Source: Mucilaginibacter sp. (GTDB taxonomy: Bacteria; Bacteroidota; Bacteroidia; Sphingobacteriales; Sphingobacteriaceae). Taken from it: 64,000 nucleotides of DNA. A model generated the notes under the pieces. That model was not told the origin of the DNA, ran no database searches, and saw nothing but the letters and a program-made list of their open reading frames with translations. Positions within the stretch are counted from its first letter, which is position 1; every line of letters begins with the position of its first letter. Positions 8,290 to 17,246 of this stretch are shown here, piece after piece. The position numbers and the translations under genes were made by a program. The stretch is taken from the NCBI GenBank assembly GCA_028288305.1, contig JAQBOA010000008.1, forward strand, positions 43,730-107,729, read 5' to 3'.

Positions 8290-9327
8290 ATGACCTATCT
8301 CCCTAAAGTTGCTGTTGTAATTTTAAATTGGAACGGCATAAAGCACCTGCGCCAGTTTCTCCCGTCGGTGTTATCATCAATATGCCCTAACCTGGAAATC
8401 ATTATAGGAGATAATGCGTCTACTGATGGATCTGTTGAGTTTATTGAACAAGAATACCCATCAATCCGAATAATTAAAAACGATCAGAATTATGGTTTTA
8501 CAGGTGGTTATAACCGCGTATTAAGCCAGGTGGAAGCCGACTATTATATACTTCTTAATTCTGATGTTGAAGTTTATCCCGGTTGGATAGCTCCTGTTAT
8601 CGGTTTAATGGAAAGCGATCCTTTAATAGCGGTAGCTGCACCAAAAATAAAATCATACTTACAAAAAGATCATTTTGAACATGCCGGTGCAGCCGGGGGA
8701 TTTATTGACAAATTCGGATATATATTTTGCCGTGGCCGGATGTTTTACGAAATAGAACAGGATAGAGAGCAGTATCAGCAATCGGGTGAAGTGTTTTGGG
8801 CGTCAGGTGCTTCTATGTTTATTAAAAAACATTGCTGGGATGAGGCAAATGGATTCGATGACAGCTTTTTTGCCCACATGGAAGAGATTGATCTTTGCTG
8901 GCGTTTAAAAAATAAAGGGTATAAAGTAATGTATTGTGCCGAATCGGAAATATTTCACTTGGGAGGAGGTACACTCAATGTTGAAAACCCATTCAAAACC
9001 TATTTAAATTTCAGGAATAACCTTTCATTGCTCAAAAAAAACCTTCCATTTTGGCGTGCGGTATATATCATTCCTATCCGGATATGCTTAGACTTGATGG
9101 CAATATTCCGCTTTTTAAATGAAGGTAAACGCAAAGATGCCTGGGCGGTTAGCCGGGCACATCAGTATTTTGTTCTTAATTTATTTAAAGTCCGTAAACA
9201 AAATGCATGGTCTGGAATGACCCCAAAATATCCTTTAAAAGGTATTTATAAAGGCAGCATTGTATGGGAGTTTTTCGTAAAAAAGAAAAAGCACTTTACT
9301 GATTTGAATCGGGCGGATTTTTATTAG
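8290..9327 (+). CDS. Glycosyltransferase family 2 (rhamnosyltransferase-like)
   Basis: A 345-residue GT-A fold glycosyltransferase. The nucleotide-binding start VAVVILNWNG (8-17), DNASTDGS (41-48), the metal-binding region LNSDVEV (89-95) and EEIDLCWRLKNKG (about 198-210, catalytic base region) are typical of the WbbL-like group. It likely transfers a sugar to a lipid- or surface-bound acceptor at the inner face of the membrane. An upstream in-frame ATG at 8275 lies inside a repeat. ATG 8290 is preferred because the family usually begins only a few residues before VVILNW. The 3' end overlaps the convergent MscS gene by 32 bases. Confidence 0.9.
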   Translation: MTYLPKVAVVILNWNGIKHLRQFLPSVLSSICPNLEIIIGDNASTDGSVEFIEQEYPSIRIIKNDQNYGFTGGYNRVLSQVEADYYILLNSDVEVYPGWIAPVIGLMESDPLIAVAAPKIKSYLQKDHFEHAGAAGGFIDKFGYIFCRGRMFYEIEQDREQYQQSGEVFWASGASMFIKKHCWDEANGFDDSFFAHMEEIDLCWRLKNKGYKVMYCAESEIFHLGGGTLNVENPFKTYLNFRNNLSLLKKNLPFWRAVYIIPIRICLDLMAIFRFLNEGKRKDAWAVSRAHQYFVLNLFKVRKQNAWSGMTPKYPLKGIYKGSIVWEFFVKKKKHFTDLNRADFY

Positions 9328-11833
9328 TGTTTTTATTTGAATCCTTTTTCTCAGCGTCCTTCGTTTCTTTAGCTATACTTAATACAAGTTCACCCTCAGG
9401 GAAATGCAGGTAATAGTCTTTTTGTCCGGAAGGCATTTCGATGTTTTCCTTTTTAAGTTCCTTATAAATATCAGCTAAAACCACACTCTTTAGTTCAGCT
9501 ACATTATTAATATCTGCCGCCCAGAAAAAAACTTTAAATTCAATTGAACTTATACTAACATTATTTACAAAAACGGAAGGACCGGGAGAGGCCATAATAT
9601 CGTTACGGTTTGTTAATACACTTTTTAACAAATCTTTCACTTTGTCGATATCAACGCCATAGGCAGTGTTGATAACTAATGAAACCTGGCGGTTAGTATT
9701 ACTTAATGTCCAGTTTATCACGTGATGCGATATTAAGTCGCCGTTAGGGATAATAACTTCAGAACCGTCGCCGGTTGCTATTTTACTTGACCGTATGCCT
9801 ATTTCTTTCATAGTCCCCGAAACACCGTCAACTTCTACAATATCCCCGATGTTTATTGGTTTTTCAAATGCGAGTATCAGGCCCGATACAAGGTTGTTTA
9901 CAATATTTTGCAGACCAAAGCCTATACCGACGCCAAAGGCGCTGATTATTATTGTTAATTTTTCTAACGGAAAGTTCGAGGCAGCAACAGCCAAAAGAAA
10001 ACCTAATGAAAAAACACCCATCCTGATTAAAAGTGTGGAAGTGCGGTTTTTCTTTTTTAATATGGAAAGATCCGAGACACGCTGAGCCGAAATATCGTAA
10101 AAGTAACTTATGATTTTTGATATGATGGAAGATAACCATATCACAAAAATAAAAATAACGAATCCACCGAAAGTGAATGAGGCTCCGCCAATGGATTGCG
10201 ATTGATTTAGAATATCACTGACTGTATCAACCGCCCAATCATCAATATTTAAGTTTTGCAAAAGAAAAAACAACCATAGCAATGAAGCTATCCAAACAAG
10301 CGTGTTTTTAAATTTGTTTTGAACAATATCATAATCAAGCCAGTTAATAAAACTATTGCCGCCTTTTTTAATTTGAAAATGCAGATACAAACCCTCAATT
10401 ATTATCTTAACTACAAAAAACAGAATTATTAATAACCATAAATTAAAAACAGCGGTTACCCCAATAATCTTAGCCAGACTAAACCTGCCTGTTACATTAA
10501 GTAACGCGGATGAAATTTGTAACAGAATAAATAGTTGTAACGCAAGGCCAGCATATGGAAGATGATCATCCGGTGATTTTTTTACCTTTTTATAGAAAAC
10601 AATACCTGTAATTATCGATATGATACTTACAAGAAAAATGACATACCTGTCGATATCGGAAAGTTGTATAAATAAATTACTTATGCCGTAAACTACAGTA
10701 AGCGGAAAAAGCAGGATAAGAAAATTAAATGTTCCGTCGTGAAAATTTTTTTTAACGAGAATGAGTGTTAAAATAATGGAAACTAAAAAGAACGTTTCTA
10801 TAAAAACAGCGGGCGGGTGCGAATAAAGATAAGGTGTTATTGCCGTAACAACCAATAAGGCCGAAATAACCGGGTTTTTATGAATATAATTAGCCTCACT
10901 AAATATCGTGTCAGGATTGTCATTAATTCGTATTGCATTAAAACGGTTATATAATATCCAGCTAAAAATCAGGATAAAGAATAATATCACAATTAAATGC
11001 GTTACTGTCCCGCTTTTTATAAAATAGTTAAACAATATTTTGTTAAGTCTAATTGTATCATCTAAAGCTGATTTAAAAGAATTGTACTGTTTGTCTATGT
11101 TCCATATGTAATCAGATTCGCCGGATAAAGCCTTAATCGCGAAACCTTTTATTTTAGCATCAATATGATCAGTTTCATCTAATATCTTAGTATAAGAGAC
11201 TGATGTTTTATCCTGCAGAAGATTAACTTTAATAAGAGCGCTCCTATTAGCAGAATCTACTTTATGCCACAATGCCTTAAGTGCCTTTAAGTGGGTAAAG
11301 AAAGTTATTCTTACAAGGCTGTCTGAAGGAATAGTTTTTAATAGTGAATCCTTTTTAAACTTGAGAAGGTCATTTTGGTTTTGGACTAACTTAGTGTTTA
11401 TGTCGTTCAAGTCTGATTGCCATCCGTCCAACTGCTCCTGCAATCGGTCTAAATTGTCCCTTAATACAAATAAGTAACGTAATGTACTCGATTTGTGAGT
11501 ATTACTTAATGCAATAATTCTATCTATCCGCTTCATAGCGGGTGGTAGCTGCTGGCTTATATCGGCTGTATCCAACCCTTCGGATAAACTATTACTAATT
11601 TGGTTATAAGTAGTAGTATATTGTGCAGCTCTTTGAAGTAAACTACTTATAGAAGTATCAGATTTAGTGATGGACTTCAATAAAGAGTCGCGCACATGCA
11701 TGGCATGTCTTTGCTGATCTCGTTTTTTTAGAGTTTGTTTTTTTTCAGCATTAACCTGGGCAAAACCGTCTTTTAACGAGAAAACTACAATTAAAAATAC
11801 AATCAGTGGAAAGGACTTAATGAAGTTGCGCAT
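9296..11833 (-). CDS. Large MscS-family mechanosensitive channel
   Basis: An 845-residue channel protein. It has a signal peptide (about 1-25, DGFAQ), a periplasmic helical domain with heptad-like Leu/Asp/Lys repeats (about 30-270), a bundle of extra membrane segments (about 275-640), and the C-terminal MscS core with pore helix FGVGIGFGLQNIVNNLVSG (near 640-660), the beta domain (GDIVEVDGVSGTMKEIGIRSS) and the vestibule region. This resembles the MscK/YjeP-like large members rather than the small 286-residue MscS. It would release solutes on hypo-osmotic shock. The C-terminal tail is Lys/Asp/Asn-rich. It is monocistronic and convergent with the GT2 gene, which it overlaps by 32 bases. Confidence 0.9.
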   Translation of the reverse strand: MRNFIKSFPLIVFLIVVFSLKDGFAQVNAEKKQTLKKRDQQRHAMHVRDSLLKSITKSDTSISSLLQRAAQYTTTYNQISNSLSEGLDTADISQQLPPAMKRIDRIIALSNTHKSSTLRYLFVLRDNLDRLQEQLDGWQSDLNDINTKLVQNQNDLLKFKKDSLLKTIPSDSLVRITFFTHLKALKALWHKVDSANRSALIKVNLLQDKTSVSYTKILDETDHIDAKIKGFAIKALSGESDYIWNIDKQYNSFKSALDDTIRLNKILFNYFIKSGTVTHLIVILFFILIFSWILYNRFNAIRINDNPDTIFSEANYIHKNPVISALLVVTAITPYLYSHPPAVFIETFFLVSIILTLILVKKNFHDGTFNFLILLFPLTVVYGISNLFIQLSDIDRYVIFLVSIISIITGIVFYKKVKKSPDDHLPYAGLALQLFILLQISSALLNVTGRFSLAKIIGVTAVFNLWLLIILFFVVKIIIEGLYLHFQIKKGGNSFINWLDYDIVQNKFKNTLVWIASLLWLFFLLQNLNIDDWAVDTVSDILNQSQSIGGASFTFGGFVIFIFVIWLSSIISKIISYFYDISAQRVSDLSILKKKNRTSTLLIRMGVFSLGFLLAVAASNFPLEKLTIIISAFGVGIGFGLQNIVNNLVSGLILAFEKPINIGDIVEVDGVSGTMKEIGIRSSKIATGDGSEVIIPNGDLISHHVINWTLSNTNRQVSLVINTAYGVDIDKVKDLLKSVLTNRNDIMASPGPSVFVNNVSISSIEFKVFFWAADINNVAELKSVVLADIYKELKKENIEMPSGQKDYYLHFPEGELVLSIAKETKDAEKKDSNKNTNKNPPDSNQ

Positions 11834-11840
11834 ATAATTG

Positions 11841-11848
11841 CAAAAATA
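11841..11848 (-). promoter_or_regulatory. Putative -7 box for the MscS gene
   Basis: On the minus strand the bases read TATTTTTG, a TAnnTTTG match ending 7 bases before the MscS ATG. If it works, the mRNA has almost no leader. No good -33 TTTG was seen. Confidence 0.4.
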
Positions 11849-11888
11849 AAGGAGCTAATACGTAAATGCTCTGTAAGTGTATGTAATT

Positions 11889-12308
11889 TTAATCAATTAA
11901 AAAGCTTTCAATAGCTAAACGGTACGAGTCCATACCAAATCCAGCAATTACTCCCTTGCAATTAGCAGCGAGCATGGAACTATGCCTGAACTCTTCCCGT
12001 TTATATACATTCGAAATATGCACTTCAACTACGGGTGTATTGATAGCAGCAATAGCATCGGCAATAGCAATTGAGGTATGAGTATAAGCACCGGCATTTA
12101 ACACAACACCATCATGACTGAAACCTATTTCATGTAATTTATTTATAATTTCGCCTTCTACATTGCTTTGGTAGTAGTAAATATCAATGTTTGGATAAAG
12201 TTCACGGAGATTTTCAAGATAAGTGTCAAAACCGGTATCACCGTAAATGGATTTCTCACGAACGCCAAGCAGGTTTAAATTGGGGCCGTTAATTATTTGT
12301 ATCTTCAT
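11889..12308 (-). CDS. aroQ: Type II 3-dehydroquinate dehydratase
   Basis: A 139-residue enzyme of the shikimate pathway converting 3-dehydroquinate to 3-dehydroshikimate in the cytoplasm. The signature NGPNLNLLGVRE (7-18), catalytic Arg17 and Tyr22 (IYG), the NAGAYTHTS loop (about 75-83) and HISNVYKREEFRH (about 98-110) are all present, and the length fits the usual 140-150. An open frame continues upstream to 12383, but ATG 12308 matches the family start exactly. It is divergent from xerD with only 38 bases between starts, so the two share a compact promoter region. Confidence 0.96.
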   Translation of the reverse strand: MKIQIINGPNLNLLGVREKSIYGDTGFDTYLENLRELYPNIDIYYYQSNVEGEIINKLHEIGFSHDGVVLNAGAYTHTSIAIADAIAAINTPVVEVHISNVYKREEFRHSSMLAANCKGVIAGFGMDSYRLAIESFLID

Positions 12309-12346
12309 CACTTCAAACTTAAATAAAAACTTTATAAAAAAATCAA

Positions 12347-13246
12347 TTGGATTGGAGTTCGGCGATAAAAGGTTTCCAGGCATATTTAAAATTAGAAAGA
12401 TCTCTTTCTGAAAATTCTATAGAAGCCTATAGTAGAGATATAGAAAAGTTATTTCAGTATGCTGATATTCAAGTTAATAAACCAACTCCGGAAAATATTA
12501 CTCTTTCTGATTTACGCCTGTTTATTGTATGGGCGAGTGAATTAGGCATGATCCCATCATCACAAGCAAGGATATTATCAGGCATAAAATCTTTTTATAA
12601 ATACCTGCTCATGGAGGATTTAATAAAAAGTGACCCTTCTGAATTACTTGAATCACCAAAAATTCAAAGAAAGCTGCCAGATACTTTAAGCATTAATGAT
12701 ATAAACAAACTGATAGATGCAATCGATGTATCCAAACCTGAAGGTGCCAGGAACAAAGCAATACTTGAAGTTTTATATGGCTGCGGTCTGCGTGTATCTG
12801 AATTAACTGAACTTAAATTATCAAACCTTTATTTGGATATTGAATTTATTAAAGTAGTTGGTAAAGGCAGCAAAGAGCGTTTGGTTCCAATCGGTGGTTC
12901 TGCTGTAAATGCTTTAAAAATATGGATTGAAAATATAAGGGTTCATATTCCAATAAAAAAAGGAGAGGAAGACCTGGTTTTTTTAAACCGCAGGGGAACA
13001 AGATTAAGCAGGGTTTATATATTTATGGTAATTAAGCAACTGGCAGAAATTACCGGGATAAATAAGACCATCAGTCCGCATACTTTCAGGCATTCATTTG
13101 CAACACATTTGGTAGAAGGAGGCGCTGATCTGCGAGCCGTACAGGAAATGCTGGGTCATGAAAGTATTACCACTACCGAGATATATACCCATTTGGACAG
13201 GGAATATTTAAAGGGAACGATTATTCAGTATCATCCAAGAAGTTAG
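12347..13246 (+). CDS. xerD: Tyrosine recombinase XerD/XerC
   Basis: A 299-residue site-specific recombinase that would resolve chromosome dimers at dif with FtsK. The N-terminal SAM-like core-binding domain covers about 1-90 (FQAYLKLERSLSENSIEAY) and the catalytic domain about 105-295. The catalytic set is complete: Arg149 (GLRVSEL), Lys173 (GKGSKERLVP), His245 and Arg248 (HTFRHS), His271 (LGHESI), Tyr280 (IYTH). The start is TTG. A stop codon lies only four codons upstream (12335) and no in-frame ATG fits the family N-terminus. Housekeeping context (aroQ, prmC) and full length argue against a phage or integron integrase. Confidence 0.93.
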   Translation: MDWSSAIKGFQAYLKLERSLSENSIEAYSRDIEKLFQYADIQVNKPTPENITLSDLRLFIVWASELGMIPSSQARILSGIKSFYKYLLMEDLIKSDPSELLESPKIQRKLPDTLSINDINKLIDAIDVSKPEGARNKAILEVLYGCGLRVSELTELKLSNLYLDIEFIKVVGKGSKERLVPIGGSAVNALKIWIENIRVHIPIKKGEEDLVFLNRRGTRLSRVYIFMVIKQLAEITGINKTISPHTFRHSFATHLVEGGADLRAVQEMLGHESITTTEIYTHLDREYLKGTIIQYHPRS

Positions 13247-13259
13247 GGTTTGATTTTTT

Positions 13260-13346
13260 CTGAATCAGGATTTACAGGATTAAAGGATTTTAGGATGCTT
13301 GCGTTTTAATCTTGATCATCCTAAAATCCTAAAAATCTTGATTCAG
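13260..13346. repeat. Imperfect inverted repeat between convergent xerD and prmC
   Basis: Left arm 13260-13297 starts CTGAATCAGGATTTACAGG and contains GGATTTTAGGATG. Right arm 13317-13346 starts CATCCTAAAATCCT and ends CTTGATTCAG. Together they form a long hairpin between two convergent genes, where it could act as a two-way terminator. The sequence type resembles dispersed repeats common in Bacteroidota genomes. Confidence 0.75.
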
Positions 13347-13368
13347 ACAAAAGAATTAAACAACTAAA

Positions 13369-14244
13369 CTAAAAGGAAGCCTTAATCATCCTATCCCTTC
13401 CACTCATATCTTTTCTCAACTCAACATTCTTTAATCCTTTTTCAGTTAATATTTGAATAATTTCTTTCCCATAACTTTCATTTATCTCAAAAAACAATAA
13501 CCCGTTTTGAACAAGGTGAGCAGCGGCAAAGTCAGCAATTGCTTTATAAAATATCAAGGGATCATCTTCTGGAACAAAAAGAGCATTATGTGGTTCAAAG
13601 TCTGTTACGTTTGTATGCATTTGAGTTTTATCGTGCAGAGTAACATATGGTGGGTTGCTTACTATGATTTCGAATTTCGAATGTTCGTCCCGATAGCTAT
13701 CGGGATCGGATTTAAGATTTAAAATATCGGTCTCAATAAAATCAATATTAACTTCATTAAGTGCGGCATTACTTTTTGCGGTATCGAGGGCATCCTCTGA
13801 AATATCAATTGCCGAAACATTAAATTTTTGAAGATTCTTTTTTAAACTTATAGCAATACAGCCACTACCTGTCCCAATGTCCAAAATACTGCCAACTGCC
13901 AACTGAAAACTGCTAACTGAAGAAAGAACCCATTCCACCAGCTCTTCTGTTTCGGGTCGTGGAATTAGTACTGATGGATTTACATTAAAAGTTAAACCAT
14001 AGAATTCTGTCTTGCCCAAAATATACTGGATTGGTTTTCCTGTTTTCAGCTGATTTAAAATGTCTTTAAGTTGTTCGCTTTGTTGTGAAGATAGTTCATG
14101 TTCAGGGAAAGCTTTGATTTTTGCTTTGGATAAGTTTGCTGTTTCACTGATCGCCAAAAGGGTGATAGCCTCCAATTCTTTTAAATCATATAATGTTATA
14201 AGGCTTTGCCTGAAGGCAGCAAAAACATCCTTTATAGTTTTCAT
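13369..14244 (-). CDS. prmC: Peptide chain release factor N5-glutamine methyltransferase
   Basis: A 291-residue SAM-dependent methyltransferase (HemK/PrmC) that methylates the GGQ glutamine of release factors RF1/RF2. The N-terminal helical domain spans about 1-85. IPRPETEELVEW (about 94-105), SAM motif I LDIGTGSGCIA (121-131) and the catalytic NPPY (197-200) are present. Just before NPPY the protein carries an extra stretch (about PDSYRDEH, 181-188) encoded by a perfect 18-bp palindrome, so this loop looks like an in-frame insertion. It is divergent from ribD (33 bases apart) and convergent with xerD. Confidence 0.94.
   Translation of the reverse strand: MKTIKDVFAAFRQSLITLYDLKELEAITLLAISETANLSKAKIKAFPEHELSSQQSEQLKDILNQLKTGKPIQYILGKTEFYGLTFNVNPSVLIPRPETEELVEWVLSSVSSFQLAVGSILDIGTGSGCIAISLKKNLQKFNVSAIDISEDALDTAKSNAALNEVNIDFIETDILNLKSDPDSYRDEHSKFEIIVSNPPYVTLHDKTQMHTNVTDFEPHNALFVPEDDPLIFYKAIADFAAAHLVQNGLLFFEINESYGKEIIQILTEKGLKNVELRKDMSGRDRMIKASF
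13688..13705. repeat. Perfect 18-bp palindrome inside prmC
   Basis: TCCCGATAGCTATCGGGA is self-complementary over its full length and lies in frame within prmC, adding residues just before the NPPY motif. It looks like a dispersed palindrome unit that has invaded coding sequence without breaking the frame. Confidence 0.8.
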
Positions 14245-14265
14245 TCAACAAAGTAACATAAAAGC

Positions 14266-14273
14266 TACTTTTG
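14266..14273 (+). promoter_or_regulatory. Putative -7 box for ribD, implying a near-leaderless mRNA
   Basis: TACTTTTG matches TAnnTTTG and ends only 4 bases before the ribD ATG. Transcription would begin at or next to the start codon. No clear -33 TTTG is seen at the usual spacing. Confidence 0.4.
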
Positions 14274-14277
14274 CAGC

Positions 14278-15324
14278 ATGGTGGAACATGAAAAATATAT
14301 GCAACGCTGCATTGAACTTGCGGAACTAGGTTTAGGCAACGTAAGTCCTAACCCAATGGTTGGCGCTGTTGTTGTATTAGACGATAAGATAATAGGCGAG
14401 GGGTACCATCAAAAATATGGTGAAGCTCATGCAGAAGTAAATGCCATTAACCAGGTGGTCAGTAAGTTTACTGATTATTCAGAATTATTAAAAAAATCTA
14501 CTATTTATGTTTCATTAGAGCCATGTGCTCATTATGGCAAGACCCCGCCTTGTACTGATCTGATCATCAGATGCCAAATTCCAAAAGTTGTGGTTGGTTG
14601 CCGTGACCCATTTGAACAAGTAAATGGAAAAGGTATTGATAAGCTCAAAGACGCAGGAATAGAAGTTATAACAGGTATGCTGGAAAAGGAGTGTCAGTGG
14701 TTAAACCGTCGTTTTTTTACGCGGGTAGAAAAACAGCGTCCTTATATTATATTAAAATGGGCGCAAACTGAAGATGGTTTTTTTGCGCCAGATGATAATA
14801 GTCAGCATTGGATAACCGGCATGGAATCGCGTAAGTTGGTACACCAATGGCGTAGTGAAGAGGATGCAGTATTGGTTGGGAAAAATACAGTAGCTATTGA
14901 TAATCCTCAATTAAATGTACGTTTTGGGCCCGGAAAATCGCCAAAACGGGTTATTATTGACAGGAAACTTGAATTAGATCCCAATTTAAATATATTTGAC
15001 CAATCGGTTGAAACACTGATTTTTAACGAAATAAAAACCGATATAGCAGGAAAGAATAAATATATTGGACTTGAAGATTTCGAGCGGTATGTGCCGCAAT
15101 ATATTTTGTTCCAATTATACCTTCAGGATATACAATCGGTTATTATTGAGGGTGGCGCTTATACGTTGAATACATTTATTGAAGCCGGTCTATGGGATGA
15201 GGCCCGTATTTTTACAGGAAAAACTCATTTAAAAAAAGGCATAAAAGCACCCATCCTAACAGGTAAAACAGCCGGGGAATTTACATCAGGTACCGATAAA
15301 TTGGTAATATTGGTAAATGGTTGA
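14278..15324 (+). CDS. ribD: Bifunctional riboflavin deaminase/reductase RibD
   Basis: A 348-residue two-domain enzyme of riboflavin synthesis. The N-terminal cytidine-deaminase-like domain (about 1-145) has the zinc motif HAE (51-53) with Cys83 and Cys92 (EPCAHYGKTPPC). The C-terminal reductase domain (about 147-345) has ILKWAQTEDGFFA, the NADPH-binding IEGGAYTLNTFI and typical RKLVHQWRSEEDAVLVG. It performs the second and third steps after GTP cyclohydrolase II. The ATG at 14278 gives the standard N-terminus (YMQRCIELA...SPNPMVGAV). It is divergent from prmC. No other rib genes are nearby. Confidence 0.96.
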   Translation: MVEHEKYMQRCIELAELGLGNVSPNPMVGAVVVLDDKIIGEGYHQKYGEAHAEVNAINQVVSKFTDYSELLKKSTIYVSLEPCAHYGKTPPCTDLIIRCQIPKVVVGCRDPFEQVNGKGIDKLKDAGIEVITGMLEKECQWLNRRFFTRVEKQRPYIILKWAQTEDGFFAPDDNSQHWITGMESRKLVHQWRSEEDAVLVGKNTVAIDNPQLNVRFGPGKSPKRVIIDRKLELDPNLNIFDQSVETLIFNEIKTDIAGKNKYIGLEDFERYVPQYILFQLYLQDIQSVIIEGGAYTLNTFIEAGLWDEARIFTGKTHLKKGIKAPILTGKTAGEFTSGTDKLVILVNG

Positions 15325-15424
15325 GTGAGTTGTTGTAAAGTTGGAATGTTCTTTTAGTCCCAAATTCCAAAAATTGGTAAAGCCGCAAACTCCAGTTAAT
15401 GAACTAATAAACTATTTAATCAAA

Positions 15425-15456
15425 CATTACAACCTTTCAACATTACAACCTTTCAA
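15425..15456. repeat. Two-copy 16-bp tandem repeat upstream of the epimerase gene
   Basis: CATTACAACCTTTCAA occurs twice in direct succession (15425-15440 and 15441-15456). A degenerate complement (TTGTTGTAAAGTTGGAATG) follows ribD near 15330. The element lies 43 bases before the epimerase start. It is too short for a CRISPR array. Confidence 0.7.
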
Positions 15457-15498
15457 CAACAAATTCCTATTTTAGCCAGCAAACTATTTAATAAATTG

Positions 15499-16608
15499 AT
15501 GCAGCAGCCAGTCATCATCACAACAATTGATATTTATCGTTTTAGTATACCCATGGAACCATTTACCATAGCTACCGGAACAATGGACCATGCGCAAAAT
15601 GTTTTTATCCGGATAAATACTAACGCAGGTTTTTACGGTGTCGGCGAATGCTCAGCGTTTCCGATGATAGTTGGCGAAACACAGGATACTTGTTTAATAA
15701 TGGCCCGTGAGTTTGCAAAATTATGGAAGGGAAAAGATGCCTTGAATATTCCGGATCGCTTACAGCAGCTTCATAATTTTACTGCAGGTAATACTACTAT
15801 TAAAAGCGCCTTCGATATAGCATTGTATGATATCGCCGCCAAAAATGCAGGGTTACCTTTATATCAGTATTTAGGGGGTGAAAAGCGTAAAGTTGAAACC
15901 GACATTACCATTGGAATTGCAAGCCCAGCGATAATGGCTGAAAAAGCTTTATCGTTTAAACGCTTAAGCGCTCATATACTAAAGGTAAAATTAGGGAAAA
16001 ATGCTGTTGAAGATGTTGAGCGTATTAAACAGATCCGTGAAGCTGTGGACAGTGAGTTGAAAATACGTATAGATGCCAACCAGGGATGGAGCTTTGAAGA
16101 CGCCGTTTTTGTTTTGCAGTCTTTAGATAAATATGATATTGAATTTTGCGAACAACCTATGCGTACCTGGTATGATGATCGTTTACCCGAACTGATGCAA
16201 CTTTCGCCAGTAAAAATTATGGCGGATGAAAGTGTTTATAACCGTCATGATGCCCGTAAGCAGATTAACAGCGGCTCATGCGATTATATTAATATTAAGA
16301 TGGCAAAATCGGGTGGTATACATGAAGCGAAACAAATTCATGATCTTGCGGCGGAGAAAGGTATTGCCTGTATGATGGGCGGTATGCTGGAAAGCCGTAT
16401 AGCTTTAAGCGCCAAACTGCATTTTGTTTATGCCAGTCCCAACATAAAATTTTATGATATGGACACCTGTATGCTTGGCCATTTAGAAGATCCCTGCACA
16501 GGAGGCGTTACTTATAACGGATATAATTTGAATATTGATGATACGCCGGGAATGGGTGCTGATGCAGATGACGGTTTTTTGGAGAAGTGCGAGAGGTTTA
16601 GTGTTTAA
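15499..16608 (+). CDS. L-Ala-D/L-Glu epimerase-like dipeptide epimerase (enolase superfamily)
   Basis: A 369-residue enzyme of the muconate-lactonising/dipeptide-epimerase subgroup. It shows the acid-base KVK pair (Lys162, Lys164), metal ligands Asp192 (DANQGW), Glu218 (CEQP) and Asp243 (MADE), and Lys267 (NIKMAKSGG) on the opposite face, so the active site is complete. Family members epimerise L-Ala-D-Glu and related dipeptides in murein recycling. Exact specificity cannot be read here. A TTG directly precedes the ATG at 15499, and the ATG is taken as the start. A hairpin with a T-run follows the stop. No murein-recycling partner lies beside it. Confidence 0.88.
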   Translation: MQQPVIITTIDIYRFSIPMEPFTIATGTMDHAQNVFIRINTNAGFYGVGECSAFPMIVGETQDTCLIMAREFAKLWKGKDALNIPDRLQQLHNFTAGNTTIKSAFDIALYDIAAKNAGLPLYQYLGGEKRKVETDITIGIASPAIMAEKALSFKRLSAHILKVKLGKNAVEDVERIKQIREAVDSELKIRIDANQGWSFEDAVFVLQSLDKYDIEFCEQPMRTWYDDRLPELMQLSPVKIMADESVYNRHDARKQINSGSCDYINIKMAKSGGIHEAKQIHDLAAEKGIACMMGGMLESRIALSAKLHFVYASPNIKFYDMDTCMLGHLEDPCTGGVTYNGYNLNIDDTPGMGADADDGFLEKCERFSV

Positions 16609-16620
16609 GCCCCCTTTAAA

Positions 16621-16645
16621 TCTCCCCCGGTAGGGGAGACTTTTT
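16621..16645 (+). terminator. Rho-independent-type terminator after the epimerase
   Basis: Arms TCTCCCC (16621-16627) and GGGGAGA (16633-16639) are followed by CTTTTTG. It lies 13 bases after the epimerase stop and 53 bases before the end of convergent smpB. The sequence also resembles the CCCC/GGGG dispersed palindromes of this window. Confidence 0.65.
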
Positions 16646-16697
16646 GAAATCAGACAAAAAATAAATTCGAAATTGAATGTCCAAAATCCGAAATCAA

Positions 16698-17147
16698 TCA
16701 ACGTTTCATCACCCTATCCATCTCTATCTTAGTATCCCTTTCCTTCATGGTTTCGCGTTTATCGAAGGTCTTTTTACCTTGAGCAAGTCCGATTTCCAGC
16801 TTGGCAAAGCCGCGTTCGCTGATGAACAAAGCAAGCGGGACAATGGTTAGTCCTTTTTCTTCTCCCCGGGTTTGCAGCTTTTTAAGTTCTTTTTTGTTGA
16901 GAAGTAAGATACGGTCGCGTTTGGCTTCGTGGTTGTAAAATGATCCAAAGCTGTATTCTGCGATATGCAGGTTGCGTACATAAAGCTGGTCATTTATAAA
17001 GGTGCAAAACGCATCATTAATATTGGCTTTGCCATCGCGAATGGATTTTATTTCGGTACCCAGCAATTTTATCCCCGCGATGTATTTATCCAGTATGTGG
17101 TATTCGAAATAAGCTTTCTTGTTCTTTATATAAATGTTCTGTTCCAT
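16698..17147 (-). CDS. smpB: SsrA-binding protein SmpB
   Basis: A 149-residue RNA-binding protein needed with tmRNA for trans-translation. The OB-fold core is recognisable (NKKAYFEYHILDKYIAGI, GTEIKSIRDGKANINDAF, YVRNLHIAEY) and the basic C-terminal tail that enters the decoding centre is present (KKTFDKRETMKERDTKIEMD...). An open frame continues to 17189 from a GTG, but ATG 17147 gives the usual start just before the first strand. The tmRNA gene itself was not seen in this window. Confidence 0.95.
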   Translation of the reverse strand: MEQNIYIKNKKAYFEYHILDKYIAGIKLLGTEIKSIRDGKANINDAFCTFINDQLYVRNLHIAEYSFGSFYNHEAKRDRILLLNKKELKKLQTRGEEKGLTIVPLALFISERGFAKLEIGLAQGKKTFDKRETMKERDTKIEMDRVMKR

Positions 17148-17246
17148 CACCGCATCTTTAAACCGCAAATATGCGAATTTAAAAGGCACGAATTACACGA
17201 ATTTATTTGCACGAATTATGCGAATTTTAACACTATATATATTTTG

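Noticed and set aside
12347..13246. XerD-like gene as a sign of a phage or integrative element
   Set aside because: Full-length housekeeping XerD type between aroQ and prmC, with no other phage genes or attachment sites.
15425..15456. Direct 16-bp repeats as a possible CRISPR array
   Set aside because: Only two units without spacers and no cas genes in the window.
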